Assembly: GCF_022605725.1 (NCBI RefSeq)
Contig: NC_065550.1
Location: forward strand, 4,712,001-4,776,000
Origin: Anthonomus grandis grandis
Lineage: Eukaryota; Arthropoda; Insecta; Coleoptera; Curculionidae
DNA length: 64,000 nucleotides
Reading direction: 5' to 3'
Positions 37,401 through 52,400 of the stretch are shown here, one piece after another (the stretch's first letter is position 1; each line of letters opens with the position of its first letter). Under the pieces are notes generated by a model. That model had not been told where the DNA came from, did no database searches, and worked only from the letters and a program-made list of their open reading frames with translations. A program made the position numbers and the translations under genes.

Positions 37401-40400
37401 AAAAACTCAAATACCAGATCATAGAATTCAAAAATTTATAAATTATGAGATGGTCTTTTTCCACTTGTAATAACGATGTTAATATTTACACAGATCATTT
37501 TATTATTAAATTAAAATTTTACATAGAAAAAAATACGCATACAATAAAACGAACAAGGAAAAATTGTGGTAAGCAAGTTTGGGTTGATAAGAAGTTACTT
37601 AAGGCGATAAATAATAAAAACGATCTTTTTAAAAAATGTATGCAACAACCAAATAATGAGCAGCTAAAATTAGAATACAAAAGTGGAATTAATTTGGTTA
37701 ATCGCAACATAAAAAAAGCCAAAAAAGAATATATATCTTTACAAACATGTTGATCGCTTGTGTGGCCGAAAGAACACCGAGCAAAGGCAGATAACAAATT
37801 TAAAAAGCGAGAATTTCGATATTATTTCTGAAAATAAGGCACTGTCAGAACATTTTAATGACTTCTTTAGTAACATAGGACCAACATTAGCCTCAAAGTT
37901 TAATTGTCAAGAGAGTTTTGTTGAGGGTACATTTGTGGAAGAGTCTATGTTCCTGCTTTTGACCGATCAGCAAAAAGTTGAAAAAACTATACACCAACTA
38001 AAAAATAATAAAGCACCAAGGCATGACAATCTTCGATCAGAGACTTGATTTTAAAAAAAATGTCTAAATATATTTCACAGCCTTTATGTCTAATAACAAA
38101 TGTATGCTTCAGTACAGGTGTTTTTCCGGATATTCTAAAAATGGGCACTGTTATACCACTTCATAAATCGGGGTCTTTGGATGATGTTAATAATTTTAGA
38201 CCAGTTTCCCTTATTTCGAATGTATTCAAGATAATTGAAATGATTTTGAAACAAAGAGTAAATAACTTTAAGAAAAAAAAAGGATCTTATCCCCAAACCA
38301 ATGTGGGTTGCGGGAGAAGACGTCAACCGAGGATGACGTTATTAAAATAACGGAACTGCTGTAGGACGCATTGGATGTAAATAATCCAATCTTAGGTATA
38401 TTTGTAGACCTAGCAAAAGCATTTGACACGGTAAACCACTCAACACTTTTAAAAAAATTAAAAAGTTGCGGCATTCGGGGCGTAGCCAATAAAATTATCG
38501 AAAGTTGTTTGACAGGTGGGAAACAAGTGGTAAAAGTTAACAACAGTTATAGCGAAATGAGAGATATCAAATGTGGAGTACCCCAAGGCACTGTAATAAG
38601 ACTACTTTTATTTATTAAGTAAGAATTATAAGTTTCTTCTTATTTTATAAGAATTATAAGTTTCGCCGACGACACAGTTGTTGTCTACACAGGAGAGATC
38701 TGGCAAGCCCTAAAACAAACAGCCGAAAATTATTTTCAATTATTTGCCGATTCGTTAAAGAAAAGCAAACTAACATTAAATGGGCAAAAAACAAAATATA
38801 TTAGTTTTACTTTTTTACCAGAAATCTTTCCCAAATAGGGGCTTTAGAAATTAGTCAATCGTTGTCAATTGCTGCATTTTCTGCATCACCGTCAATAAAA
38901 TATTTGGGTATTATTGTAGACCTAGAATTATTTTGAACAAAATCGACTATTTCCAACCAATTTACTTTATAAGGAAAGAAAAATAATGGACATGAGGAAA
39001 CTTTACTGTTTCAATGCAAGTATAAATATATATAAAAAAAAATATTCTTGAAACTTTATTGCACACATACCCCACAAGAAATAGGCTTAATCAAAATGCA
39101 CGTGTTGATAAGAACAAAAAAAATAATCGTCAGCGTCATTTCAAATATTTAGCACCGAAACTTTATAATATTATACCACCTATATAGGAAAAAATGTCTA
39201 CAGCAACGTTTAAAGTTTATGTAAGGCAATGGATTCGATGCGGCTATATTTCATCGTTTGGTGAATAACTTGTAGCTTGTTCTTATTATTTTTGTAATAA
39301 CAGAGCGATAACTTTAATTAAACGTTTGATAATTCCCATGTTCTTTTGTTGATTCCTATGTGCTACTGTGTGCGTGAATTGAAAGAAAGAAAGAAAGGAA
39401 GAAAATGTGCTATATTACGTAAGAATAATCTTGTGTACAAGCATCCTACAAGCTAAAAAAACAAAACACAAATACAATTTCAAAAATTGACAAAACAATG
39501 AACAAAATTAAACACAAGAAGACAAAACTCTTTGAACATACTTGAATTAAAGATAACTAAATAAAACAATCAATTACTTAATAAAGGTAAACTTGTTGAC
39601 AAAAACTAGAGAGGAAAAAAGGAAAAAACTTTCCAACATGTCCAAGGTTAAAACCTATCATTAAAAAAGTCATCCAGGTTATAATATGCCTTAGCCAAGA
39701 AAAGCGTCTTTAATTCTCTTTTAAATTTCTTAACATCCGATATATGTCTAACACATAGAGGAACATGATTGTAATATTTTTACTTAAATTTTAGTAAGTT
39801 TTTTACTTATGTAAATCAATGAGATTTGGTAAGGGAAGACGTAGAAATAGGTAGGGGAACATCATTTACACGACGAGTCAAATGGCCAGTGTCAGAGGGT
39901 AGTTTGGGAATTTTGTGAATAAGAGCAGCTGTTTCTAAGATAAGAGTGAAAAAAGAGTTAGAATTTTTTCAGAAATGAAGAGGGGTTTGCAAGAATCTTT
40001 TAACTCAGCAGAACACAGGTATCTAACTGCTTTTTTTTGAATAACAAAGACAATGTTAAGTAGCCCCTTATTGGTTAAACCCCAAAAAGGCAAGCCATAC
40101 CGAATATGAGATTCAATAAGTGAAAAGTACACTGAACGTGCAGCACTCTTTATTCTGCAAGAAGGAATTTTTGTCAAACATCAGACCCTGAACATCGCAC
40201 TTAAACCCCATAATAGACGTCTTTCTTACATTAAACACGAGCCTGTTGGAAGCACACCCCCTGATAAAATCTGAAGGTCTTCAAGGATACAAGTCTTAAT
40301 ATAATCAGAATTTTTATGGCTCCATAGTATGGTGGTATCATCAGCAAACTGAACCACCTTGCCCTGCAGTTTCAATGAACTCAAGTCATTCACATACAGT

Positions 40401-43400
40401 AAAAATAACAGTGGTCCCAACACTGAACCCTGGGAACGCCGCATTTTAGGGATCTAGAAGCAGACAAACGCCCTGACACTGTAACCTTCTGAGTACGATT
40501 TCATGGATAGGACTCAAGCCATCGCAACGCTACGCCCCTAAAACCATATTTATCGAGCTTAGATAACAGTATTCCATGATCCACACAGTCAAATGCTTTG
40601 GATAGATCACAAAACACTGCCGCCGATAACTCTCCAGAATTCAAGGACACATAGACGCTCTCCAAAAAGCTAAAAACAGCATCATGAGTCCCTTTACCGG
40701 CTTGAAATCCAAACTGATTTGCAGACAAAATGCCATTATGATGTAAAAAGGACAAGATTCTGCTTTTTGCAGAAGACAAGAAAAACCCGATATTGACCTT
40801 TAAACCCGAATTGGACTATACATATCCCTAAAGAAAAAGTACCAACAAGCTTCTAAATAGAGCAGCTTTGGTACTAATCATTTATTTCTTCCTTGTACGT
40901 AAAGTAGAATAAGTATTTTGTATTTAAATTTTATAATTTTGGAAATAACCTTATTATTATTACTATTATCTTTAGGATGTAAGAGTCGTAATTGTTTGTC
41001 TTCATAACATTTTAAAAATGTATATGTTTTTGTTTTGTAAAAAAAAAAATACAAGGTCGTACAGTTTCGGCTACCAAACCAAAAAAAATCAGTTTTCAAG
41101 TTTATTAATAGTTTTGAAACTATTTTAGATATTTTACTACAGAATGCCTGGACACCAAGAACTGCATATACCAAATTCCCTGTGAATGTAGAAAGTCAGT
41201 AGGGTGGTGGAAAAATGTATGGAAACTTTTTATTTTGACAAGTATTATTTATATATTATTATATTATTTTATTAGATACAAGCCAAGAATTATTAGCCGC
41301 GCGAGAATTTGAACTTTTTAAAAATCGGCAACCGGGATTATGCACAGGTTTTTCGCAAGCAACCCTATGCCATATTGTTTGCAATAAAATTAACTTTAAT
41401 TTAATATAATGTTTTATTGCGTAACTCAATAGGTGCAAATTACTATTGCGAATCACCTCCGCGCACCTGGCTGCGTAGTAACTGCACAAGAAAAAAGAAG
41501 GCAACCCAGTGGATGCATATTTCACAAGTTACGTACTTCCGATTAGTACATAATTTAATGCGTAACAGAATGAGTGCAATGTTTAAAAAATAATAATTTT
41601 TAATCATTAATAATTAATATTTTGCACAAGATTTTTCAGGCAACCTTTGCGGAATACATTTTAAGATATACTACATTTTATGAAAATATACGTTTCATCC
41701 CGTAACGTTATGGGTGAAGGTCGTAGTATGGTGAGATCCTCTACTATTACGAGAACAATCAGAATGCGGAAGGCGTTCCGCAGAAGCCATTAAAATTAGA
41801 TCTTCTTTAAGTGCTCTCCGATCCTTACCAAAAATTAAGAATTTTGATGCATTTGTCACTAAATTGTGTTTAATAGAAATACTAATCAATCGTTCCAGAT
41901 CGTTATTAATTTGGCTGGTAGCACTTTTTGCTCAGGAAAAAATGAAAAATATAGTTGTGTATCATCTGCATACAAATGAGCTTTGCAATATTTTAGGCAA
42001 CTAGTAAGGTTACAAGTATAAATGCAAAACAAAATGGGATAGAGCCTTGTGGTACCCCACACACCAGTTTACCTTCGGATGATACACCTTTGCTGGTTTC
42101 AACAAACTGTTTCCGGTTTGTTAAATAATTTTTAATGAGAGAAAGTGCATTATAGTCAAACCCCACACGGCTCAAAATGGCATAAAGCAGTTTGTGATTG
42201 ATTCGATCAAATGCCTTGCTATAGTCTAACAGCACTAGTGCAGTAAATTTTCCACGATCACCTTCAATTATATCATCTGTAATTTTCAGAAGTGCTGTTT
42301 TAGAAAGAAAGAAAGAAAGAAAAGAAAATGTGTTATATTACGTAAGACAACAAAATCTTGTGTATAAGCATCCTAAAAACTAAAAAATTCCAAATTCACT
42401 TTAAATTTCAAATTTCAAACAAACATAACATCTAAAACACTTTACCATAAAATTTACACACATTACCAACATTAATCATAACAAAACAGATTGAGAAAAA
42501 AAAAGCATCTTTTTGATAAATTTGATAAAAAATATGTAAAGCTGTCAGTAAAACAGAATTTAGAGAAAGTAAATTAAATTATTTAATAGGAAACAAAACT
42601 AAAACACTAAAATGATGTCAGAGTACAGGTTAAAAGCTATCATCAAAAAAATCGTCAACGCTATAATATGCCCTGAATAATAAAAGTCATTTTAATTCCT
42701 TTTTAAATTACTTAACTTCTAAAATTTGTCTGATACATAGAGGAACATGGTTGTAAATTTTTTTGCTAAGGTTTATAAGTGAGTTCTTGGTGAGGGAGGA
42801 TGTAGGGATTGGTAAGGGAAAATCGTTAACCTGGCGAGTCATATGACCAGTGTTAGAGGGAGGTTTAGGAAATTTATGAATAAGAGTAGCTGTTTCTAAG
42901 ATAAAAAAAGAAAAAAGAGTTAGGATTTTTTGAGATATAAAGAGAGGTTTACAAGAATCTCTTAACCTAGCGGAACATAGGTATCTAACTGCCTTTTTTG
43001 AATCACAAAAATTATGTTTAATAATCCCTTGTTGCTTAAACCCCAAAAAGGCAAGCCATAACGAAGATGGGACTCAATAAGAGAAAAGTACACTGAATGT
43101 GCAACTACCCCTCCCAGCTCATGCCCCGCCATTCTTACTGCAAAGCATCCAGAGGATAATTTTGATGCAAAATTTAGGATATGATCTTCGAAGCGAAGGC
43201 GACCATCAATGGTAATACCAAAGAACTTACAGCTTTCTTTGTTTTGCAAGGGGGAGTTTTCACTAAACATAAGGCCCCGAACGTCACACTTAAATCCCAT
43301 AATAAAGGTTTTGCCTACATTAAATACAAGCCTGTTTGCAGCACACCACTCCGATAAAATCTTAAGATCCTTAAAAACCTGGGCTCAACATTATCAGAAT

Positions 43401-46400
43401 CTCTATGATTCCATAAAATGGTGGTATCATTAGCAAACTGAACCACTTTGCCCTGCAGTTTTAATGAACCCAAATTATTTAGATAGAGCAAAAATAATAG
43501 TGGTCCTAACACTAAACCCTGAGGTACTCCAGTTTTAAGGGATCTGGAATCGGATAAACATCCAGATACTGTAACTCTTTGGGTACGATTGGACAGATAG
43601 GATTCCAGCCATTGCAATGCCACACCTCTAAAGCCATAATTATTGAACTTAGACAGCAGTATTTCATGATCTACACAATCAAATGCCTTGGATAAATCGC
43701 AAAACACTGCCGCCGCGGACTCTCCAGAATTTAAGGACCCATAGACACTCTCCAAAAAGCCGAAAACAGCGTCACGAGTCCCTTTTCCCATTTGAAATCC
43801 AAACTGATTTGCAGATAAAATGCAATTATGTTGCAAAAAAGAAAAAAATCTGATTTTTGCAAGTTTTTCAACTATCTTGGAGAGGGTAGATAATATAGAA
43901 ATTGGACGGAAATTACAAGGCTCACTCAAATCTCCACCCTTATAAAGAGGGGTAACCACTGCCTCCTTCAAACATGCTGGAAAGATGCCATTATGCAAGG
44001 AATTGTTTATGGCAGAAGCTAAGGCATTCAATGCTGAGCAGTGGCGAACTTTTTTTCGGGTAGACAAACCTTAAAAATCGTTAATTAGAAAAAAATGTGT
44101 ATTCAATATTATTCACTTTAATGAAATAGAGAATGAAAGCGCATGAAATATTAACTCAAAGAGAAAAATTATGTAGTGATATAAAAACGAAAAAAATAAT
44201 TACTACTAGCATTAAAAGATAAATAGATAAAAATAAATACTACTTACAAAAAAACACAACTAAAATACAATTGCCAATATCAAACAGTCGTTCATAAATA
44301 ACCACTAAAATTGGATATTTTAGTGATATTGAATTTTTTACTAAAAAAACCTTTTCTATACACCCAAAAATAAAAATACTAAGTATTAAATTAATATAGC
44401 ACGCGCCCCCACCAAATGCAGATTCATCAAAACGAAACAAAACTGAAGATGTATTGCGGCCGACCAGATCAAGCGTGTCCATAAACAATAACCCTCAACA
44501 GCATAATAAAATAGCTGGTCGACTTCGATAGACAAACGCTCGAATGTCTTTTCCGCGAGTAAATTTTGCATACGTAATAGGCTGAACGCTGATGCGGCGG
44601 GACCTCTGTAGCCTGCTTGATGCGTATTTGGTTCGATTAAATGCTCCAAATTTCGGAAGACAAATATCAATGTGTCTTCCTGGGGCTCGTCACAGTATAA
44701 AGAAGAAGAGAGTAGGTTCAAGGTTGGGACACACATATCCGGACCGTGCCAGGACCGAGACGCGGCCGGGTGGCGCTCGTCCCTCGGTACGTTTGTCTTC
44801 AAGCCACACTCTTCCGGGTCTCGCCAGTGTTCCGTTCGTTTCCATTACTGTGACATTGAAATATCTGTCGTCTTATTTTTTTTTTAATAGTTAAAATGTT
44901 TAGTAGTTTTCGAAATAGTGACTTGGGCATGATAGCCCTTGCTTTAGAGGAGGAAGAGAATGAAACAAGAATGAGAAAGCCAAGTAACAGAAATATATGG
45001 GTTCACAGTGCATGGAAGACAAGATCTCTACAAGGGGAGTTTCGAACGCTATTCCCTCTTCTCATCGATGATGAGACAAAATTTTACGAGTATTTCAGGA
45101 TGACACAGTTTACATTCCATCAACTACTAAACAAACTTGAAGCAGAATTGAAAAAAAATGATACTTTTTGGAGTCCATCAATTTCTCCCACACAACGCCT
45201 GGCTGTATTTTTAAGGTAAGTAAAATTAATTTAAGGGTATGTATTTGTTTTTCATATTGCTAGTTAATTAAAAGACGCGCATATTTAATAAACAAATTAT
45301 ATTATTATAGCAAAAAACTTTTAAAAAAGGCTCGTTAGTAGTGGTGACATATTTTTCCGCATTTTGCCTAAAATTCAAAGTATGTAGGACTAGACAATGA
45401 TTGTACAGGTGAAGGTTCTGGCGTTGGAACAGTTAGCGACGAAGATGCTGGCGAAATCGGAGGAATATACTGATTCTGAGGGTAACTATTATTTGTGAGT
45501 TGCTTTAATTCAAACTCTTGTACAATTGAAAAAATGCTTCCTTTCGCCTGATTGAAAAGTATCGGATGCAGCGATTTAAGGGCTGGTGCTATACCCGCTA
45601 AAAAAGCATCAACCGGATGTTGCTCTTCCCTCTCTCTTGAACGTTTATTAGCTACTTTTTCAGCTCCTTTTTTTACTGCTAAAATATAAGTCATGAGCTG
45701 GCTTGACGGTGATTGTTGTAGATGGCGCTCATGCTGAAATTTTCGTTTTAACGGCGGCCTTACAAATTTGTTTTTATTATTGGAAGAGAGGGAGGACCCT
45801 GCCGGGGGCATTTGCGAAGACTGAGCAGTTATTCCACTTTGTGTTTCACTGTCCTGATTTTCAGTTATAGGTTCCTCATTTCCACTATTTTTTTGCGCAA
45901 AATCTTGAATATTAGAATCCTCGTCTTGAGATTCTTCTAAAGTAGATTCATGTTCACCCTCCTCTCCTTCGGGATTATATAGAACATTGGAAATTGTCTC
46001 TCGTTCTGCAATGTGGGGTTGCAAGAACATTAAGAGGTCTTCGTACTTATATTTGTGCTGACGCACAGCAGCTTGTCCTGAGCTGGTTTTCCTTTTCTGC
46101 AAAGTCTCCCGTAGCTGATCACGAACTGATGTCCACTTTTTCTTGCATTCCTCGACTCCACCTGCAACAAAATATAAAAAATATTACCTACTGAAAATCA
46201 CAAAATGTTGAATGTCAAATATTGTGAAACATTGTTATCGTTACTAATTCTAGATTTCTTAATTTAAGGTTAACCTCGTTTTTCTGTTTCAGATTCCTTG
46301 CTACAGGAGATTCTTTCAAAACCATTTTCTTTAGCTACAGGCTGGGAAAATCAACAGTTGCATCCATTATCCATGACACCTCTAAAGCAATAATCAATGT

Positions 46401-49400
46401 TTTGTTAGATGAGGTTATGCCTGTACCGAAAGAAAATGAATGGAATCCTATAGCGGAAGAATTTTGGAGAAAATGGCAGTTTCCAAATTGCATCGGGGCC
46501 ATAGATGGGAAGCATGTTGTAATACAAGCTCCAAAAAACTCAGAAAGTCTTTATTGGAATTACAAGAAGACATATTCTATTGTGCTGCTGGCCTTTGTTG
46601 ATCCGTGCTACAACTTTATTGCAGTAGATCTGGGAGCATATGGGAAAAACTCAGATGGAGGTATTTTGGCAAACTCAAATCTTGGAAAGTCATTAGAAAA
46701 TAACAAACTTAATGTACCAAAAATTAAAGCATTACCTAACACTAATATTGAACTTCCAATGGTAATTGTTGGCGATGAAGCTTTTCCTCTGAAAAGATAT
46801 TTAATGAGACCTTATCCAGGAAGGGGCTTGACAAATGACAAAGCTATTTTTAATTATCGTTTGAGTCGGGCAAGAAGAATATCGGAAAATGCTTTTGGTA
46901 TCCTGCAACAGAAATTTAGAATATTTAATAGAACCCTCCAAGGAGATCCTGAAAATCTAACAAACATCGTTATGACTGCATGTATTTTGTACAACTTTAT
47001 TCGAAAAATCGAAGGTTATAAGGTTTCTAAACAGGTGTTGAACGAAAGTGAAGCAGATAGAAAATCTGACAGATATTCAAATCTTCAAAACCTACCTCGG
47101 CTTCGTGGTAGATCTACAGATGCTGCATTTGATGTGCGAGAGCAACTGAAAACCTTTTTGAATTCACCAGAAGGGAGTGTAGAATGGCAAGAGGAGGTAG
47201 CGTTGAGACTTTAATTACACAACCGTACTTTGTTTTTTTTTTTGTAAAATTAAAAATTAAGTAGTATTAAGTAAAACTAGGATATCTACCCACTTATATA
47301 ATAAAAGTGAATTGGCTATATTTTTTAATAATATTTAACATGCTTTCGAAAAATGTATTTGGTCAAGAAATGCTCTTTCATACATAAACGCCATACACCA
47401 ACCAATGTTTTCAAGAATTACCCCCTTAAATATTAGCATATTATTAAGAAACATCCTGTATATTTTTGTCATCTCAAAAGCAATTTGTTTACCTACCTTT
47501 AACTTGCAAGTCTGTTGCAATTTGTTTCCAAACTCGTTCCTTATATTCAGTATTCCTATATTTCCCATGTTTTTGATCGTAAAGTACAGGAAATTTTCGT
47601 ACTTCTTCTATTAACCTCTCTATGTCCATATTAAACACAGCTTTAAATTAATGCACTCGAGCTCCGTTCCGATACACCGGACGTCAAAAATTAAACTAAC
47701 GATATTCCGCCCGGTCCGCACACGAATCGGCGACGTGACCCGGATACGTCACAATCATGTGTGAACATTTCCATATATTTTAATTGTTTTAATTCAGAAG
47801 CGGGTGACGTCCGACACCCGGCCGTGTCTCGGTCCTGGCACGGTCCGGATATGTGTGTCCCAACCTTTACTCTCTTGCGGCCGTTTGAAGTAGGGACTTC
47901 TAAACAGTGCCGACTTTTTTTACGCGGTCGTAAATCATTATTTAGTTTCGACGGCAATCCTTTACGATACGGGGGGTGTTTGAAACATTTTTAATAAGGA
48001 ATATTTTCGTACATCGCGGCGGGCAGCGTGTAATATATGGAATTTTTTGAAATTAAAGGCACTTTGTATTATTGTTAAAATGAAATTGAAAGAATATTAT
48101 TAAGTATCTCTTTTGAACAAATAACTGTAAGAAAAACACTTGGTAGATAGCTTTAAAATTAAGTTTATTAGAATGTACACAATTAAATCTTAGCTTTACG
48201 TTCCTTTCATGCTCTTTTCTTAACTGACCAAGAAACTATCTACCTAATATTACATACACTTAATTAATAATAACTTCGTTAATATGCCCATTTTTTAAAT
48301 ATTTAATAAAATTTACATAATAATGTGATAACAACACTCAGCATATGGAACTCGGTAACAGTGAAATATAAAAAGGCAGTTAAATAAAAAAAACTTAATA
48401 AATGCCTAATTATTTGCTTTTTAAATAGGGGATGAAAGAACAAACCACTAAAATTAAAATAAAACGAAAATAGGTGTTTTACAACCTAGAATTCATATAA
48501 ATATGCAAAATAAATATTGGGGATTATAGTACACATCAATATTTTGAAACTTAAACCCTTAAAAACCACCCTTACTGACGAAAAAAATGCAGTTTTAAGT
48601 ATGGTTAGACGGTATAAGTGGCTAAAATTTATATCATTCAAATGATTGCAATGCAACTAATAATAAATCGGATAGCTTTCACTATTAAAAACCACCACTA
48701 ATAACAGAATATTACCAAAAATTTTGCATTTTTTTAGGTTAAAATCACGATTTAAAAAAAATATGTACTCTAAATCGCTGACACTTTTTGAACATATTAT
48801 TAGTACCTATATATAGTCCATTGTAGAAGGCTACGCTTTAATTTTTGAAATAAATACATAATTTTTTATGATAAATGTTTTTAAAACTGCTTTTATTTTA
48901 TTATTATTATTATTTTTTTTTATTCCTAACTTTTTTAATTTTTATGCTAATGACTACAATCAAGTTTATTTTTAAAGTTTTTGATAGTACATACTTGAAA
49001 AAATGTGCTGGATATTTGTCTAAAAAACGTTTTTTTTTTTTTAAATTATTTCACGTTATTATTTTACGTCATTATATTTTGTTATCTAAAAAAAGGGGTT
49101 ATGTTCACACAGTTGTATCTTAACGCCTATAGCACCTAGATAAATCAAACAAAAGCCAATCTTTTGTTTTTAAACCAACTTTTGTTTATTAGATTTTTTT
49201 GTAGGATCTCAATTTTCCGAGATATTTAAGAAATACTGAAGAAAAGCGTGTATTTTTTTCTGTAAACTAATCCATTTTTATTTTTAAAAAAATGTATATC
49301 CACTTTTACTCCTGCAGCCATCTACGCAACATATCGCCGGCATTTTTAAAGTACAAAATTTCCGCACAACGCTATTATAGTTCTAATATTGAAGACGCCC

Positions 49401-52400
49401 CTGTATAACGCAGTCGCCACCGGGCAGCAAAAAAGAGTAGCATCAGAAAGCGAGTGAGAAAGGCAACATTTTGGGCGGCGCTTAGAGTGATCCTTCTATT
49501 CTAGTTTATGTTCGGTGGGCTCGTATACATTAATTGTGTGTCAGCTCTGTATTTTTATCTTAATCGGTGCGGCAGGCGGGGCGCGCCTTCGGATTAATCA
49601 TGTTTAGATACTATATAATATTAGTAAAGATAGCGACTACGTTCTGTGTTAATTTTTTTTAAAATTTTAATTCAACAATTACATGAAATAATTACGTGAT
49701 AAATTAATGACAACTGGATAATTTTGGGTAGATAGTGTAATACAAAAAATAAAAAATATATATTTTTTATTTTTTGTATTACATTTGGGGAGTGGTTGGC
49801 TTTCTATATGGCTTTTAATGGGCGGAAACTTTGGCGAGCGCGGTCGGTGGGGTGGTTTGGGGTATTTATTCTGTGATGGCGAATGATAGTACCATGCAAG
49901 ATCAGCAGGTGCACACTGTGTTCAGTGTTAGTCACGTAAACATACGTTCTATAAAAACAGGCTTTGATGAATTTGTAAATTATGCCTCTGACTTTAATTT
50001 TGATATATTGGGGATTTCAGAAACATGGCTTACTCCTGAGGATAACACTTTATATTTTAATATTCCAGGATACAATTTTTTAAGAAAAGATCGGTGTTCT
50101 CGTGGAGGAGGTTTGGGCATTTACGTAAAAAAACATATAAAATTTTCGTTAGTCACATTTGAAGATGCCACAGATGACTTTGAATATCTCAGTTTTAAAT
50201 TTACGTTAAATAAAAAAAATATCCTTGTTACAAACTTATACAAGCCTCCTTCTACGAATACATCTAGGTTTCTTGATTTTTTTGAGGACATGTTAAGTGT
50301 CTCTGTACCATATTATGATAGTGTAATTCTTTTTGGTGACTTTAATATAGACTTATTAAAACAAACTACAATTACTCAAAAATTTAAAAATACTTTAGAA
50401 ACGTTTAATCTTTCTCAGAAAATAATGGATCCAACTAGAATAAATATTTCCTCAAATACATCTACCCTTTTGGATCTAATAATAATTAGTGATAACCTTG
50501 AATACATAAATGCCAAATCTGTATACATGCCAGAGAGTGTAACTGATCATAACCTAACATATATAGAGCTAAATATTCCTAAATATCAAGCATACAAAAA
50601 AGTTATAAAATATCGTGACTAAAACTAATACCATAGCTTTTAAAAATGAGGCAGAACAACTCCCGTGGCATGATATATATTATACTTATAATATTAGTGA
50701 AAAAATTGCAATACTAAAAAATAATATTACTTACTTAATTAATAAATATGCACCTTTTAAAACTAAAATATTACAAGAAAAACCTTTTACTCCCTGGATC
50801 ACGAGCAATATAAAATTTTTAATGAAACTTAGAGATAAGGCACGTCACAAATATTTAAAACAGAAAACTCCTGGGAGTTTAAATTACTACAGACAGCTTC
50901 GAAATTTCACTAAACATGCCATAAGTAGAGAGAAAGCGGCATATTTCAAACAATTTTCCTTAAAAAAAGGTAAAGATTTTTGGAATACCGCTAAAAAACT
51001 TAATTTTACAAAAACTAAAACCAATCCTTTACCAGAAACACTAAATAATGCAGTTGACCTAAACTCATTTTTTTCTAACTCCGTGGCTTTTACAAAATCA
51101 ACCTCAAATGAAAAAATTGACTTCTACAAAAATAATAAACTAAATGTTAATCAGGAAGAGTTTTATATCAATTTAATTGATGAGGAAAAAACTGCGAATA
51201 TTATAAAAAACATTGGAAGTAATGCAATGGGAGTTGATGGAATTTGTATTAAAGATTTAAATATATGTCTTCCTTATTGTTTAGAGGCTTTAGTTAATAT
51301 TATTAATAGTTGTATTTTGCAGAAAATTTATCCTAGTGAATGGAAACAAGCTATTCTTATTCCTTTACCTAAAATTTCCTCCCCTGAAGAATTTAAAGAC
51401 ATAAGACCAATAAGCATTTTACCAGTTATATCAAAAATATTAGAACGTCACATTTATAATGAACTCTCAAAATATTTATATAAGTTTAAAATAATTCCTG
51501 ATAGTCAGTCGGGATTTCGAAAATCTTTTAGTACTACAACAAGTCTCATAAGCCTTATTAATGATATTAGAGTTAAAGAAGACAAAAAACAGATAACTTG
51601 CTTAACCCTACTTGATTTTAGTAAAGCATTCGACACCATTGATCATAAATTACTATTAGCTAAATTACACTATTTTGGGTTGTCTACAAATGCCATTATA
51701 TTTTTCCAATCTTATCTTGAGGGTCGGTCTCACTGCGTTCGGGTAATCAAAAAGTCAAATTATGAGTTCTCCAACTTCTTGCCTCTTACCATGGGTGTTC
51801 CACAAGGATCCATATTAGGACCGTTGCTGTTTTCTCTCTATGTGGCTGATATGGAAAAGTGTCTTCAAAATTCAAAACTCCAACAGTATGCTGACGATTC
51901 CCAGGTATATATTGCTTTTGATACTCCAGGTCTGCATGAGACCCAAAATAAAATAAATACTGATCTACAAAGCTTGGCCGTGTTTACTGAGAATCACAAC
52001 TTAAAACTTAACGCATCAAAATCGTGTGTAATGTTTGTAACACATAACAAGAGTCAGCTGCAAGAGGTTTCAAACAGATTTAAAGTAGTTGTTAAAGGCG
52101 AGTCTGTTCCAGTAGTAACTGAAAAACGTAATTTAGGTGTAATTATTGATTCAAATCTTAACTTTACTTCCCATATTAAAGTCAAACTTCAAGCCGCCTA
52201 CATCAGATTAAAGGGCCTTTATCAGTATAAGAAAATGTTGCCTTCAAAAATAAAATATTGGCTGTGTGATACACTAGTTCTTTCATTACTTGACTATGGG
52301 GATATTATATACGGCGATTCTTTAACTAACTACTTATCGAACAAAATACAAACACTTCAGAATAGTTGCATGAGATATTCATTTAATATTGCCTCTAGAA

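Larger units (their letters stand above)
44721..47867. mobile_element. PIF/Harbinger transposon, apparently intact (3,147 bp)
   Basis: Terminal inverted repeats of about 53 bp begin AGGTTGGGACACACATATCC at 44721 and end with the complement at 47867, with only two or three mismatches. Flanking triplets are TCA and TTA, close to the 3-bp TWA duplication expected for this superfamily. It carries two open genes, a DDE transposase (plus) and a MADF-type DNA-binding protein (minus), whose exons interleave. Confidence 0.92.

Noticed and set aside
44386..44802. 138-codon minus-strand open frame at the left end of the Harbinger element
   Set aside because: It runs through the terminal inverted repeat and matches no family; chance openness cannot be excluded.
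48875..49123. 82-codon plus-strand open frame
   Set aside because: Consists mostly of Phe, Leu and Tyr from T-rich runs; no real protein signature.
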